64,000 bases of DNA from Roseomonas alba. Lineage in GTDB: Bacteria > Pseudomonadota > Alphaproteobacteria > Acetobacterales > Acetobacteraceae. Position 1 is the first letter of the stretch. Each line of letters opens with the position of its first letter. The DNA lies in NCBI RefSeq assembly GCF_019430885.1, contig NZ_JAHYBZ010000007.1:1-64000 (forward strand), given 5' to 3'. The notes below the pieces were generated by a model. The model was not told where the DNA came from, did not search any database, and saw only the letters and a program-made list of their open reading frames with translations. The position numbers were made by a program, and so were the translations under genes. Positions 36,768 to 44,557 of this stretch are shown one piece after another.

Positions 36768-37098
36768 TCCCGCCGGCATGCCATACTGGCCTCGGGCGCT
36801 GCGGGAGCATCTCGCGGCGCAATACTGCGGCCTGTCGGCGACGACATTCCGGCAGGTGGTGATGCCTTCGGTCGCCCCGGTGCAATTGACGGCCGGACGC
36901 ATTGCGTGGCTGCGCGAGGATCTGGACGCTTGGCTTGACCGCCTGAAGCCCTCGGCCCGCGCCGCCGTTGTTGACGGAACGCCCGCCGACGACAACGCTG
37001 CGCCGACGGAGCCACCGCATGCCAGAAACCCCATCGCCGCCGGGCTCGCCAACCTCCCGCCCCCGCGGCGTAAGACCCGTCCGAACGCGCCGCGCTGA
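36760..37098 (+). CDS. Excisionase/AlpA-like DNA-binding protein
   Basis: A 112-residue protein overlapping the integrase gene. Residues 8-62 have the winged-helix pattern of AlpA/Xis proteins: Leu-Arg-Glu-His-Leu-Ala-Ala-Gln-Tyr-Cys-Gly-Leu-Ser-Ala-Thr-Thr-Phe-Arg, then Ile-Ala-Trp-Leu-Arg-Glu-Asp-Leu-Asp-Ala-Trp-Leu-Asp. The C-terminus is a Pro/Arg tail. The position immediately before the integrase supports directionality control of excision. Start ATG at 36760 overlaps the previous stop. Confidence 0.8.
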   Translation: MPDPAGMPYWPRALREHLAAQYCGLSATTFRQVVMPSVAPVQLTAGRIAWLREDLDAWLDRLKPSARAAVVDGTPADDNAAPTEPPHARNPIAAGLANLPPPRRKTRPNAPR

Positions 37099-38137
37099 CG
37101 GCACCGAGGTTACATACTGGTATTGCCGCCTGACCGGCACGCGGCTTCCCGACATCAGCGATCCCGATTTCGCCGCGGCCGTTGCCAGGGCGCGGAAGCT
37201 GCCGCAGCCCAAGCACGAAGCCGGCACGATCGGCGCCCTGTTGGTCGATTGGCGCGCATCGCATGAATGGGCCGTGACATCGGCCAGCACGAAGGAGAGC
37301 CGCAATCGCTATCTGAGCGCCGTGGAGGTGCCGGAATACCTGACCCGCCAGGCCGTGGACCTCTCGCCGGCCGAGTTCCGGAAGCTGCGCGCGGATCTTC
37401 TCGACATGCGGGATGCCATCGCGCGCGACCGCGGCGTCGGCGCGGCAACGGTGTTCGGCCAGGCTGTCGGGTCTCTGTTCGCCTGGGCCGTGGATCGTGG
37501 GCGCATGGCCGCGTCCCCGATGACCAGGCTGAAGGCGTTGGGCGGCGGTCACATCCCGGCCTGGCCGGAGGCCGATGCGCTGCACGCCATGCAGAAATGG
37601 CCGGAGCCCCTGCGCCGCGCTGTCGTGCTCAACTACCACCTGGGGCAACGCAGAGGCGACCTGACGACGCTTCGCTGGACAGCCTACGACCCGCAGCGCG
37701 GAATCATCACCCTGATGCCCGAGAAGACGCGGCGGAAGCGTGAGGCGACGGGCAAGGGGCCGCTTCGCCTGATCGTGTCATCCGACCTGGCATGGGAGCT
37801 GCGGCGCTGGCGCGAGGAAGCGCCCGACGCCGAGTTCATCCTGACGCGGCCAGGCGGCAAGCCGTGGACCAAGGGCGCCCTGTCCATGGCTGTGCGCGAG
37901 CAACTGCAGAAGGAAGGCTGGGACACGAAGCGCGGCCTGCACGGGCTGCGCCGGCTGCGCGCCCAGATGCTGCGGGAGGCCGGGAACAGCGACGGAGAGA
38001 TCGGTGCCGCGCAGGGCTGGGATAGCGCCCGGACCGTCAGGCTGTATACTGAGGGTGCGGACCAGGAGCGTATGGCCCGCGCCGCCCTTGACCGCCTGGA
38101 AAAAGCTATGGCAAAAGGTGGCAAATCTGGTTGCTAA
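37019..38137 (+). CDS. int: Tyrosine-type integrase
   Basis: A 372-residue site-specific recombinase. The N-terminal part (30-170) is the arm- and core-binding region. Catalytic residues are seen: Arg in Leu-Gly-Gln-Arg-Arg-Gly-Asp-Leu (211-212), His-Gly-Leu-Arg (H308, R311) and the nucleophile Tyr in Val-Arg-Leu-Tyr (Y343). ATG at 37019 is used; it overlaps the excisionase-like gene by 80 bases, so the two are coupled. It ends 16 bases before a tRNA-Gly gene, its probable attachment site. Confidence 0.95.
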   Translation: MPETPSPPGSPTSRPRGVRPVRTRRADGTEVTYWYCRLTGTRLPDISDPDFAAAVARARKLPQPKHEAGTIGALLVDWRASHEWAVTSASTKESRNRYLSAVEVPEYLTRQAVDLSPAEFRKLRADLLDMRDAIARDRGVGAATVFGQAVGSLFAWAVDRGRMAASPMTRLKALGGGHIPAWPEADALHAMQKWPEPLRRAVVLNYHLGQRRGDLTTLRWTAYDPQRGIITLMPEKTRRKREATGKGPLRLIVSSDLAWELRRWREEAPDAEFILTRPGGKPWTKGALSMAVREQLQKEGWDTKRGLHGLRRLRAQMLREAGNSDGEIGAAQGWDSARTVRLYTEGADQERMARAALDRLEKAMAKGGKSGC

Positions 38138-38153
38138 GTAATTGATTCTGAAC

Positions 38154-38228
38154 GCGGGCGTAGTTCAGAGGTAGAACGTCAGCTTCCCAAGCTGAATGTC
38201 GTGGGTTCGATTCCCATCGCCCGCTCCA
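38154..38228 (+). tRNA. tRNA-Gly (anticodon CCC)
   Basis: A full cloverleaf: acceptor GCGGGCG/CGCCCGC, D-arm GTTC/GAAC, anticodon stem TCAGC/GCTGA with loop TTCCCAA (anticodon CCC), T-arm GTGGG/CCCAT with loop TTCGATT, discriminator T and an encoded CCA. Total 75 bases. The prophage lies on its 5' side, unlike the usual arrangement where the phage restores the 3' end. Confidence 0.96.
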
Positions 38229-38514
38229 GATCTCCCGGGTTTTCGCTGTGGTCGTTCGAGTCACCGGGCGGCACAGGCCGGCCGGCAGCACATGCGGCGA
38301 TCCGCCCCGCCTCCATTGCGCGGCACGAGCTTTCGCGAAGCTGCCCGCATCACCATATAACTTCTGCTGACTGACAGGATCAGTGATCACCGGCAGCAAA
38401 GACTGCCGTGCGATCGCGGCCTATCTCACAAAATGGACCTACTTTGCCCGGACGGATCGCCGTCCTGGGTGAGCTGATGGCGACTTCAACGCCATGGAGG
38501 ATGAGAGGCATCCG

Positions 38515-38787
38515 ATGTCGACGTTCCGTCTCACGGACGAGGAGCGCGCAGCCGTCCACATACTCGCACCCCATGCGCTCCTGGGAGAATTCCTCAATGG
38601 CGACACGGAGGTATGCTGCCAGCTCGATCGCCTGCGGGCGGCGATCGACCGGGTCGCCGCGTCCCCGAACGGCCTTGTCGCAGGGAGCGACCTGCAGAAG
38701 TTTCTCCAATTCGCGAAGGCGCCCCACGCCAAGACGGCGATGGACGCCTCGACGCTGCTGACGCGCCGCCTTGCGCGGGAGCTGTGA
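38515..38787 (+). CDS. Small helical protein, unknown (host side)
   Basis: A 90-residue protein; ATG at 38515 with GAGAGG upstream. It starts Thr-Phe-Arg-Leu-Thr-Asp-Glu-Glu-Arg-Ala-Ala-Val and is predicted to be all helical, with Cys-Cys-Gln-Leu-Asp-Arg-Leu-Arg-Ala-Ala-Ile. No family recognised. The 286 bases between the tRNA and this gene show no gene; an AT-richer patch around 38350-38360 could hold a promoter. Confidence 0.6.
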   Translation: MSTFRLTDEERAAVHILAPHALLGEFLNGDTEVCCQLDRLRAAIDRVAASPNGLVAGSDLQKFLQFAKAPHAKTAMDASTLLTRRLAREL

Positions 38788-39092
38788 CCATAGGTGCGGT
38801 CCCGGTTTTGTCGTCTGGCTCGACAAGGGTGCAGGGTGAAGCAGCAGAGGTGCTCGCACCCCGACATCCGGCGGGGAAGGCCCGCGTTGAGCGCAGGCCC
38901 AGCCAGGAACCGGGCAGTGTCGCTGACGGCGGCACCCGGCGCCGACGGATTGGGCCGCAGCTGCCGTCATCTCCCATGGCGCTGCGGGTGGCACCGAGTT
39001 GCATCGCATCTACCGCAATGCGGCATGAGGTATCTGCCAACCAATGTGGCGTACCCCCGCAGGGGCGGAATGCCACACTGACTGGCTGATCT
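38788..39092. other. Gap without a recognisable gene
   Basis: 305 bases between two small host genes. Open frames exist on both strands but are Arg/Ser/Pro-rich with no start signal, typical of GC-rich non-coding DNA. No repeat, hairpin with T-run or tRNA was noticed. Confidence 0.6.
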
Positions 39093-39548
39093 TCAGCGCG
39101 CGGCCAGCGTCAGGTCGATCTGCCGCATCGCTTCCGCCCCGTCGCGTCGCTGCAGTGCCTCCCGCGCCGCCGTGATCTGCAGCGCGCGTTCGCCGCGCAT
39201 CGGTTCCGCGGCGAGCGCCGCCGGTGTGCTCCTGCTCAGGATCCGCGTCTGCGCGCGTTCGAGGAACTCGTTCGCCGCGCCCATGTCGCCCGCTCGCATA
39301 GCGGCCTGCGCCTGCACCAGCCACTGGCGGGCATCCATCCAGTCGCCATCGCGCGTATCGGCAACGGCGGCCTCACGATTCTGGTTGGGCACATAGGGCG
39401 TCGAGGGGTTGGCCCGTTGCTGCTGTTGCATCTCAGTGATGGCGGCATCACCGGCAGGGGATTTGGGCGCCTGCTGTGCGAGGACCGGGGCGCTGCATAA
39501 CAGGATCCCGACGCCCGCGGCATGGACCGTGCGAATGGAAATGCGCAT
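39093..39548 (-). CDS. Exported helical protein, unknown
   Basis: A 151-residue protein. ATG at 39548 follows GAGGAAATCAC. Residues 1-27 are a signal peptide ending Ala-Pro-Val-Leu-Ala-Gln-Gln. The mature part has an acidic/Gln linker and a helical C-terminal half (Ala-Arg-Gln-Trp-Leu-Val-Gln-Ala-Gln-Ala-Ala-Met-Arg) reminiscent of TPR-type or periplasmic chaperone-like small proteins of this family of bacteria. Function unknown. Confidence 0.75.
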   Translation of the reverse strand: MRISIRTVHAAGVGILLCSAPVLAQQAPKSPAGDAAITEMQQQQRANPSTPYVPNQNREAAVADTRDGDWMDARQWLVQAQAAMRAGDMGAANEFLERAQTRILSRSTPAALAAEPMRGERALQITAAREALQRRDGAEAMRQIDLTLAAR

Positions 39549-39667
39549 GTGATTTCCTCGGTCATGCCGGCCAGCGCCTTGCAGGACCAATGATGAGCTC
39601 ACGCCCGAAATCGAGCGAACAGATACTGAACGCGCCGGCGTTGACAAAGTTGCGGCTGGCGCGCCTC

Positions 39668-39871
39668 TCACCGCCCCTTCGGATGGCGGGGCTTCGCCGC
39701 GCTTCGCCAGGCACGCACCCAGAAATTGCTGACTTCCTTGGCAGCCGCGGCACTCGCCGCCGCCTGTTGCCGGCGCGCGGCGGCCATCACCAGGCCACGG
39801 CCGGTATTGGCGACACGGTTCGCTGCGCCGAGCCAGAGGCTCATGAAGGGATTCCGGGGCGTTCGTAGCAT
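39668..39871 (-). CDS. Small basic protein next to the DUF3141 gene
   Basis: A 67-residue protein; ATG at 39871 with GGAAGG about 12 bases upstream. It begins Arg-Thr-Pro-Arg-Asn-Pro-Phe-Met-Ser-Leu-Trp-Leu and then forms one long amphipathic helix rich in Ala and Arg. Divergent from the DUF3141 gene. By size and composition it could be a phasin-like or granule-associated peptide, but that is only a contextual guess. Confidence 0.6.
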   Translation of the reverse strand: MLRTPRNPFMSLWLGAANRVANTGRGLVMAAARRQQAAASAAAAKEVSNFWVRAWRSAAKPRHPKGR

Positions 39872-40160
39872 GGCGGGCACTGCCTTCCGTTGAGCGGATG
39901 GGTGCTGAACGACAATACGGGCTGCGCGTTGCCTCGGCGGCATATCATCTTTCCGCACCAACGCGCCGACGCCCCTGAGAGGCCGGCCTATGGCCGTCTT
40001 GCGTCCGCGCGGGCGATACGGCGCGCACGCCGTTCGCGGGGGCTACCGCTCTTCATCGAAATGTCGCGACCAAACCCCCGCCGCGGCGGGCATAGCGTCC
40101 TCAGCGACCGCCGTCGGGCAAGCGCCCGATCGCACCCGATCGGCCAGAGAAGAGGACACC

Positions 40161-42635
40161 ATGTCGACATCTTCCCCATCGACCAACGCCTTCATGGATA
40201 TGCTCACGCGGCTGGCCAAGGCCGCGACCCCGGGCCCCAAGGCGATCGAGGGGCTTGGCCTCGAGCGCAAGGGCGGTGCGATGAAGCAGCGCCTGGGTGA
40301 GGCCGCCGCGCTCGGCCAGTCGCTCGGCGGGTTGTCGGCCGCGCATCTGCAGACCCTCAGCCGGACCTATGGCGGTTCCGGCCGGCAGATCGGCGAGACC
40401 TTCCAGGAGATCTGGGGCGACGCCAAGGCGCCGGCCGAGACGATGCAGGCCTTCGGTGACTACCTGACCGATGCGGCGCAGCGCAGCGTCCTGTTCCTCG
40501 ACGTGATGCGCCAGGTCGGCAACACCTCGGTCGAGCGAGCCCGCGACGGCGGCGATCCGGTGCTGGTCTACGAGTATGCGATGATCACCGACGGGCGCAG
40601 CTTCGACCGCCCGGTGAACTACGCGCTGGTCCACATCCTGCCGCCGGCGGGGGTCGAGGTCGATCCGACGCTGCGCCCCTACATCATCATCGATCCGCGC
40701 GCCGGCCATGGTGCCGGCATCGGCGGCTTCAAGTCCGACAGCCAGGTCGGCGTGGCGCTGGCGCATGGGCATTCGGTGTACTTCACCATCTTCTTCCAGC
40801 AGCCCGAGCCCGGCCAGACGCTGGCCGATGTCTGCGCCGCCGAAGGCCGCTTCGTGCGCGACGTCGCGCTGCGGCATCCGAACGCGCCGCGCCCCGTCGT
40901 GATCGGCAATTGCCAGGGCGGCTGGGCGGCGATGCTGCTCGCGGCGTCCAACCCGCATGTCACGGGCCCCGTGGTCATCAACGGCGCGCCGATGAGCTAC
41001 TGGGCCGGCGTGCGCGGCAAGAACCCCATGCGCTACCTTGGCGGCATGGTCGGCGGCGCGCTGCCGGCGCTGCTGATGTCCGACCTCGGCAACGGCAAGT
41101 TCGACGGCGCCAACCTCGTGCTGAACTTCGAGGCCGGCAACCCCGGCAACACGTGGTGGGGCAAGTACTACAACGTGTTCGCCAACGCCGACACCGAGGC
41201 CGAGCGCTTCATCGGCTTCGAGCGCTGGTGGTCGACCTTCTTCTTCATGAACGAGGCGGAGATCCGTTGGATCGTCGAGAACCTGTTCATCGGCAACAAG
41301 CTCCAGCACGGCAATGCGGTGCTCGGCCGGCGCGGGGCGATCGACCTCAAGCAGATCCGGGCGCCGATCATCGTCTTTGCCAGCAAGGGTGACGACATCA
41401 CGCCGCCGCAGCAGGCGCTGAACTGGATCCCCAAGGTCTATGGCAATGAACGCGAGATCCGCGCCCGCGGCCAGCGCATCATCTACATGGTGCATGACAG
41501 CATCGGGCATCTCGGCATCTTCGTCTCGGCCAAGGTGGCGACGAAGGAACACGACCAGATCGTCAACACCCTCGGCATGATCGAGGCGCTGGCGCCGGGC
41601 CTGTATGAGATGCGCATCGAGCAGCAGATCGGCGAGGGCATCGACGCGCGCTTCGTGGTGTCCTTCCAGGAACGCACCATCGCCGACCTGCGGGCGCTCG
41701 ACGACGGCGACACCGATGAATCGCCCTTCGCGCTGGTCGACCGGGTGTCGCGGGTCGGCGTCGATCTCTACGAGCTGACGGCGCGCCCCTTCGTGCAGGC
41801 GATGGTCACGCCGGCCTCGGCCGACATGATGGTGCAGATGAACCCGATGCGGCTGCGCCGCCGCGTCCTGTCGGACGCCAACCCCGTGATGCCGGCGGTG
41901 GGCACACTGGCCGATCAGGTGCGCGCGGCGCGCAAGCCGGTGGCACGGACCAATCCGTTCTTCCGGACGGAGAAGCTGTTCGCCTCCATGGTCGAGCAGA
42001 CGATGACCTTCTGGAGCGATGTCCGCTCCGCGCAGCAGGAACTCGCCTTCTTCTCGATCTATGGCAACCCGTTCCTGCGCGCACTGTCGCAGGGCCGCGG
42101 GCAGGATGACCAGGCGTCGCAGACGAACCCGAATTTCGGGGAGACGCTGTACGAGATGCCGGATGTCGAGGCCGCGCTCCAGAAGATCGGCCAGGGCGGC
42201 TTCGCCGAGGCGGTGATCCGGATGCTGGTGCTGATGGCGCGCTCGCGCGGTGCGGTGCGCGAATCCCGGCTGCACCGGTCGAACGAGATCCTGCATTCGA
42301 CCCCGCCCTTCGACACGATGGACGAAGCGCATCGCACCCAGATCATCCACCAGCAGACCCTGGCGGTGGATTTCGAGCCCGAGGCGGCGATCCTCGCCCT
42401 GCCGGCCCTGCTGCCGAATGCCGAGGATCGCGTCCGCGCGTTGCGGCTGGTCGAGGACATCGCCGGCGACCCGGCGGAGATGAGTGAGCCGACGGTCCGG
42501 ATGCTGGCCCGCCTGCGCGAGATCCTGGCCGTCGCGAAGGACGGGCCGAAGGACGAGGAGCCCGCGGAAGAGAAGGCCGCGGAGGAGAAGCCGAAGGCCT
42601 CGCGCGCCAGGCCACAGCGCGTGCCGGGCGAGTGA
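40161..42635 (+). CDS. DUF3141 alpha/beta hydrolase (PHA-synthase-like)
   Basis: An 824-residue cytoplasmic protein. ATG at 40161 has GAAGAGGAC upstream; the track back to 39990 has shadow composition. It carries a lipase-like box Gly-Asn-Cys-Gln-Gly-Gly (C251 as nucleophile), as in polyhydroxyalkanoate synthases, with Asn-Gly-Ala-Pro-Met-Ser-Tyr-Trp and Trp-Trp following. Asp in Ala-Ser-Lys-Gly-Asp-Asp-Ile-Thr and His in Ser-Ile-Gly-His-Leu-Gly-Ile-Phe-Val complete a likely catalytic triad. The C-terminal 60 residues are a Glu/Lys/Ala tail. Substrate not established; a 3-hydroxyacyl ester or polymer is likely. Confidence 0.93.
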   Translation: MSTSSPSTNAFMDMLTRLAKAATPGPKAIEGLGLERKGGAMKQRLGEAAALGQSLGGLSAAHLQTLSRTYGGSGRQIGETFQEIWGDAKAPAETMQAFGDYLTDAAQRSVLFLDVMRQVGNTSVERARDGGDPVLVYEYAMITDGRSFDRPVNYALVHILPPAGVEVDPTLRPYIIIDPRAGHGAGIGGFKSDSQVGVALAHGHSVYFTIFFQQPEPGQTLADVCAAEGRFVRDVALRHPNAPRPVVIGNCQGGWAAMLLAASNPHVTGPVVINGAPMSYWAGVRGKNPMRYLGGMVGGALPALLMSDLGNGKFDGANLVLNFEAGNPGNTWWGKYYNVFANADTEAERFIGFERWWSTFFFMNEAEIRWIVENLFIGNKLQHGNAVLGRRGAIDLKQIRAPIIVFASKGDDITPPQQALNWIPKVYGNEREIRARGQRIIYMVHDSIGHLGIFVSAKVATKEHDQIVNTLGMIEALAPGLYEMRIEQQIGEGIDARFVVSFQERTIADLRALDDGDTDESPFALVDRVSRVGVDLYELTARPFVQAMVTPASADMMVQMNPMRLRRRVLSDANPVMPAVGTLADQVRAARKPVARTNPFFRTEKLFASMVEQTMTFWSDVRSAQQELAFFSIYGNPFLRALSQGRGQDDQASQTNPNFGETLYEMPDVEAALQKIGQGGFAEAVIRMLVLMARSRGAVRESRLHRSNEILHSTPPFDTMDEAHRTQIIHQQTLAVDFEPEAAILALPALLPNAEDRVRALRLVEDIAGDPAEMSEPTVRMLARLREILAVAKDGPKDEEPAEEKAAEEKPKASRARPQRVPGE

Positions 42636-42763
42636 GGCGCCCGAGCAGGGCCTGGCCAGGCAAAGTCATCTGATCGGGCAACACGGCATGAGGGCGGCCC
42701 TGTCGCGACCGGCGGTTCCTTCCGCTTGCTGCGAGGGCCGCACCGATCCCCTGATCGCCCGCC

Positions 42764-42811
42764 GGCGGGCACCCATGATCCAGGCCCGCGGCCCGGATGA
42801 GGGTGCCCGCC
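42764..42811. terminator. Bidirectional hairpin between convergent genes
   Basis: GGCGGGCACCC (42764-42774) is a perfect inverted repeat of GGGTGCCCGCC (42801-42811), with a 26-base loop that is itself GC-rich. It lies in the 218-base gap where the DUF3141 gene and the RTX gene converge. No T-run is present, but the position suits transcription termination. Confidence 0.6.
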
Positions 42812-42853
42812 GCCCGACCTGCCCTGACATGGGCGCAGGGCCGGTGCGTTCCG

Positions 42854-44452
42854 TCAGAAGACGATGTCCGCCCCGGTGATGCCGAGCGGCATGACGAGTT
42901 CCACCGAGAAGTCCCAGTTGCCGTCGCCGTTCACGTCGCCCTGCACCAGCATGTTGAAGCCGGTGGACTGGGTGATGGCGAGGTCGCCGGCGCTGGCGAA
43001 GATCTCGTGGCCCGTGACCAGGTGGAAGGCCTGGTTGCCGGCCAACGTCGTATCAGCGTCGATGGAGGACAGATCCAGCTTGTCCGTGCCGCCGACGAAG
43101 CCATAGACCTTGTCGCGCGCCGCCGCCGTGCTGTCGGCCACGCTGCCGAAGAAGAACGTGTCCGCGCCATTCCCGCCGACCATCACATCGGCGCCGACGC
43201 CGCCGGTAAGCTTGTCGTCGCCGTCGCCGCCACGGATCGTATCGTTCCCTGCGCCGCCATACATCAGATCAGTGCCGGCCCCGCCATCGAGGGAGTCGTT
43301 GCCGTCCTCGCCATACATCAGATCCATGTCGGCGCCGCCGAGCATGGTATCAGCGCCGAGGCCGCCATAGAGCCAGTCCGCCCCGGCCCCGCCTTCCAGC
43401 TTGTCGTTGCCGGCATCGCCATAGAGCCGGTCATTGCCGCCGTTGCCGATCAGCCGGTCGTCGCCCGCACCGCCTTCCAGCACATCGGCCTGGGCCCCGC
43501 CGGTGATGACATTGGCCAGGCTGTTCCCGGTGCCGCCGAAATTGCCCGTGCCGGAATAGGTCAGGTTCTCGACGCTCGCACCAAGGGTGTAGAGGCCCAG
43601 GCTCGTGCGGACCTCGTCGGTGCCGGCATTGCTGTATTCGACGACCGTGTCGCCGGTGCTCTCAACGATGTAGGTGTCGTTGCCGGTGCCGCCGACCATG
43701 CGGTCGGAATTCGCGCCACCATCCAGCAGGTCGTTCCCGGCGCCGCCGTCCAGCGTATCGTAGCCCGCATCGCCGCGCAGGGTGTCGTTGCCGTTTTCGC
43801 CCAGCAGGCGGTCATTGTCGTTGCCGCCCGACAGGCTGTCATGGCCCTCGCCGCCGTTCAGCGTATCCGCCCCCGCGCCGCCGCGCAGGCTGTCATTGCC
43901 GCCGAAGCCGTACAGCTCGTCCTTGCCGCCATTGCCGGTGATGACGTTGTCGAGCTTGTTGCCGTTCAGCGTCGCCGACCGGTTGTTCTGCGCGACCAGG
44001 TTCTCGATGTTGTCGCCGAGCGTGTAGGTGTCGAGGATGAGGCCGTTGTTGAAGTAGATGGTGTCCGTGCCCTCGCCGGCGGCCTCAGTAATCACGGTCC
44101 AGTTCTCGACATTGCGATAGGTGTCGTTGCCGGTGCCGCCCCAGGCAACCTCGCCGACCATGCCGCTGAAGAAGAAGGTGTCGTTGCCCTCGCGGCCATA
44201 GACGTTGTTGAGGCCGAGGCCGAGGATGAAGCGGTCGTCGCCGGCGCCGCCATCGATCCAGTTGGTGCCCTGGCCGCTGTAGATCGTGTCGTTGCCCTCG
44301 CCGCCGAAGATCTCGTCGCCGACCGGGGCGAGCAGATCGTAGGACTGCGCGTAGATCACATCGTTGCCGGCCTTGCCGTAGATGATGTCCGACAGGACCG
44401 TGCCGTAGAGCTTGTTGTCACCGTCATTGCCGACGATCGGAATGATACCCAT
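42854..44452 (-). CDS. RTX calcium-binding repeat protein
   Basis: A 532-residue acidic protein made almost wholly of Gly-Gly-x-Gly-x-Asp-x-Leu/Ile nonapeptide repeats, in blocks spread from about residue 10 to 440. These repeats bind Ca2+ and form a parallel beta-roll after type I secretion. No enzymatic domain is seen. The last 80 residues (Asp-Lys-Leu-Asp-Leu-Ser-Ser-Ile-Asp-Ala-Asp and the terminal Asp-Ile-Val-Phe) match the serralysin-type C-terminal secretion part. ATG at 44452 has AAGGAAAG upstream. Secretion genes are not in the window. Confidence 0.93.
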   Translation of the reverse strand: MGIIPIVGNDGDNKLYGTVLSDIIYGKAGNDVIYAQSYDLLAPVGDEIFGGEGNDTIYSGQGTNWIDGGAGDDRFILGLGLNNVYGREGNDTFFFSGMVGEVAWGGTGNDTYRNVENWTVITEAAGEGTDTIYFNNGLILDTYTLGDNIENLVAQNNRSATLNGNKLDNVITGNGGKDELYGFGGNDSLRGGAGADTLNGGEGHDSLSGGNDNDRLLGENGNDTLRGDAGYDTLDGGAGNDLLDGGANSDRMVGGTGNDTYIVESTGDTVVEYSNAGTDEVRTSLGLYTLGASVENLTYSGTGNFGGTGNSLANVITGGAQADVLEGGAGDDRLIGNGGNDRLYGDAGNDKLEGGAGADWLYGGLGADTMLGGADMDLMYGEDGNDSLDGGAGTDLMYGGAGNDTIRGGDGDDKLTGGVGADVMVGGNGADTFFFGSVADSTAAARDKVYGFVGGTDKLDLSSIDADTTLAGNQAFHLVTGHEIFASAGDLAITQSTGFNMLVQGDVNGDGNWDFSVELVMPLGITGADIVF

Positions 44453-44557
44453 CTGCGTCACCTTTCCTTCTCAGCAGCGGCATCGCTGCGGTGACGCGGG
44501 TATCGGCGGGCTGTGTTGCGGGACGGTCTCGCGGCGACGAGGCGCGGGTGATTCAGG

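Larger units (their letters stand above)
1..38228. mobile_element. Mosaic prophage, left end outside the window
   Basis: Continuous phage gene content: late structural genes on the minus strand, replication module, immunity switch, early genes on the plus strand, excisionase-like gene and tyrosine integrase. The head genes are lambda-type and the contractile tail genes are Mu-type. The right border is placed at or within the tRNA-Gly gene, because the integrase ends 16 bases before it and gene content turns non-phage after it. The left att site, tail fibres and any lysis genes must lie to the left of position 1. The structural and replication genes seen here have no obvious frame breaks, so the element may be functional. 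Confidence 0.93.

Noticed and set aside
38229..38514. Search for a direct repeat of tRNA sequence as an att site right of the tRNA
   Set aside because: No convincing copy of a tRNA segment was seen here; the other att site must be outside the window.
38380..39076. Overlapping open frames after the tRNA, considered as a phage or transposon remnant
   Set aside because: Composition typical of non-coding GC-rich DNA; no transposase or phage motif found.
40101..42350. Minus-strand 749-codon frame over the DUF3141 gene
   Set aside because: Antisense shadow; His/Arg-rich and no domain.
42854..44452. Regularly repeated DNA that looked like a CRISPR or satellite array
   Set aside because: The periodicity is 27 bases and comes from the RTX nonapeptide repeats of one protein.
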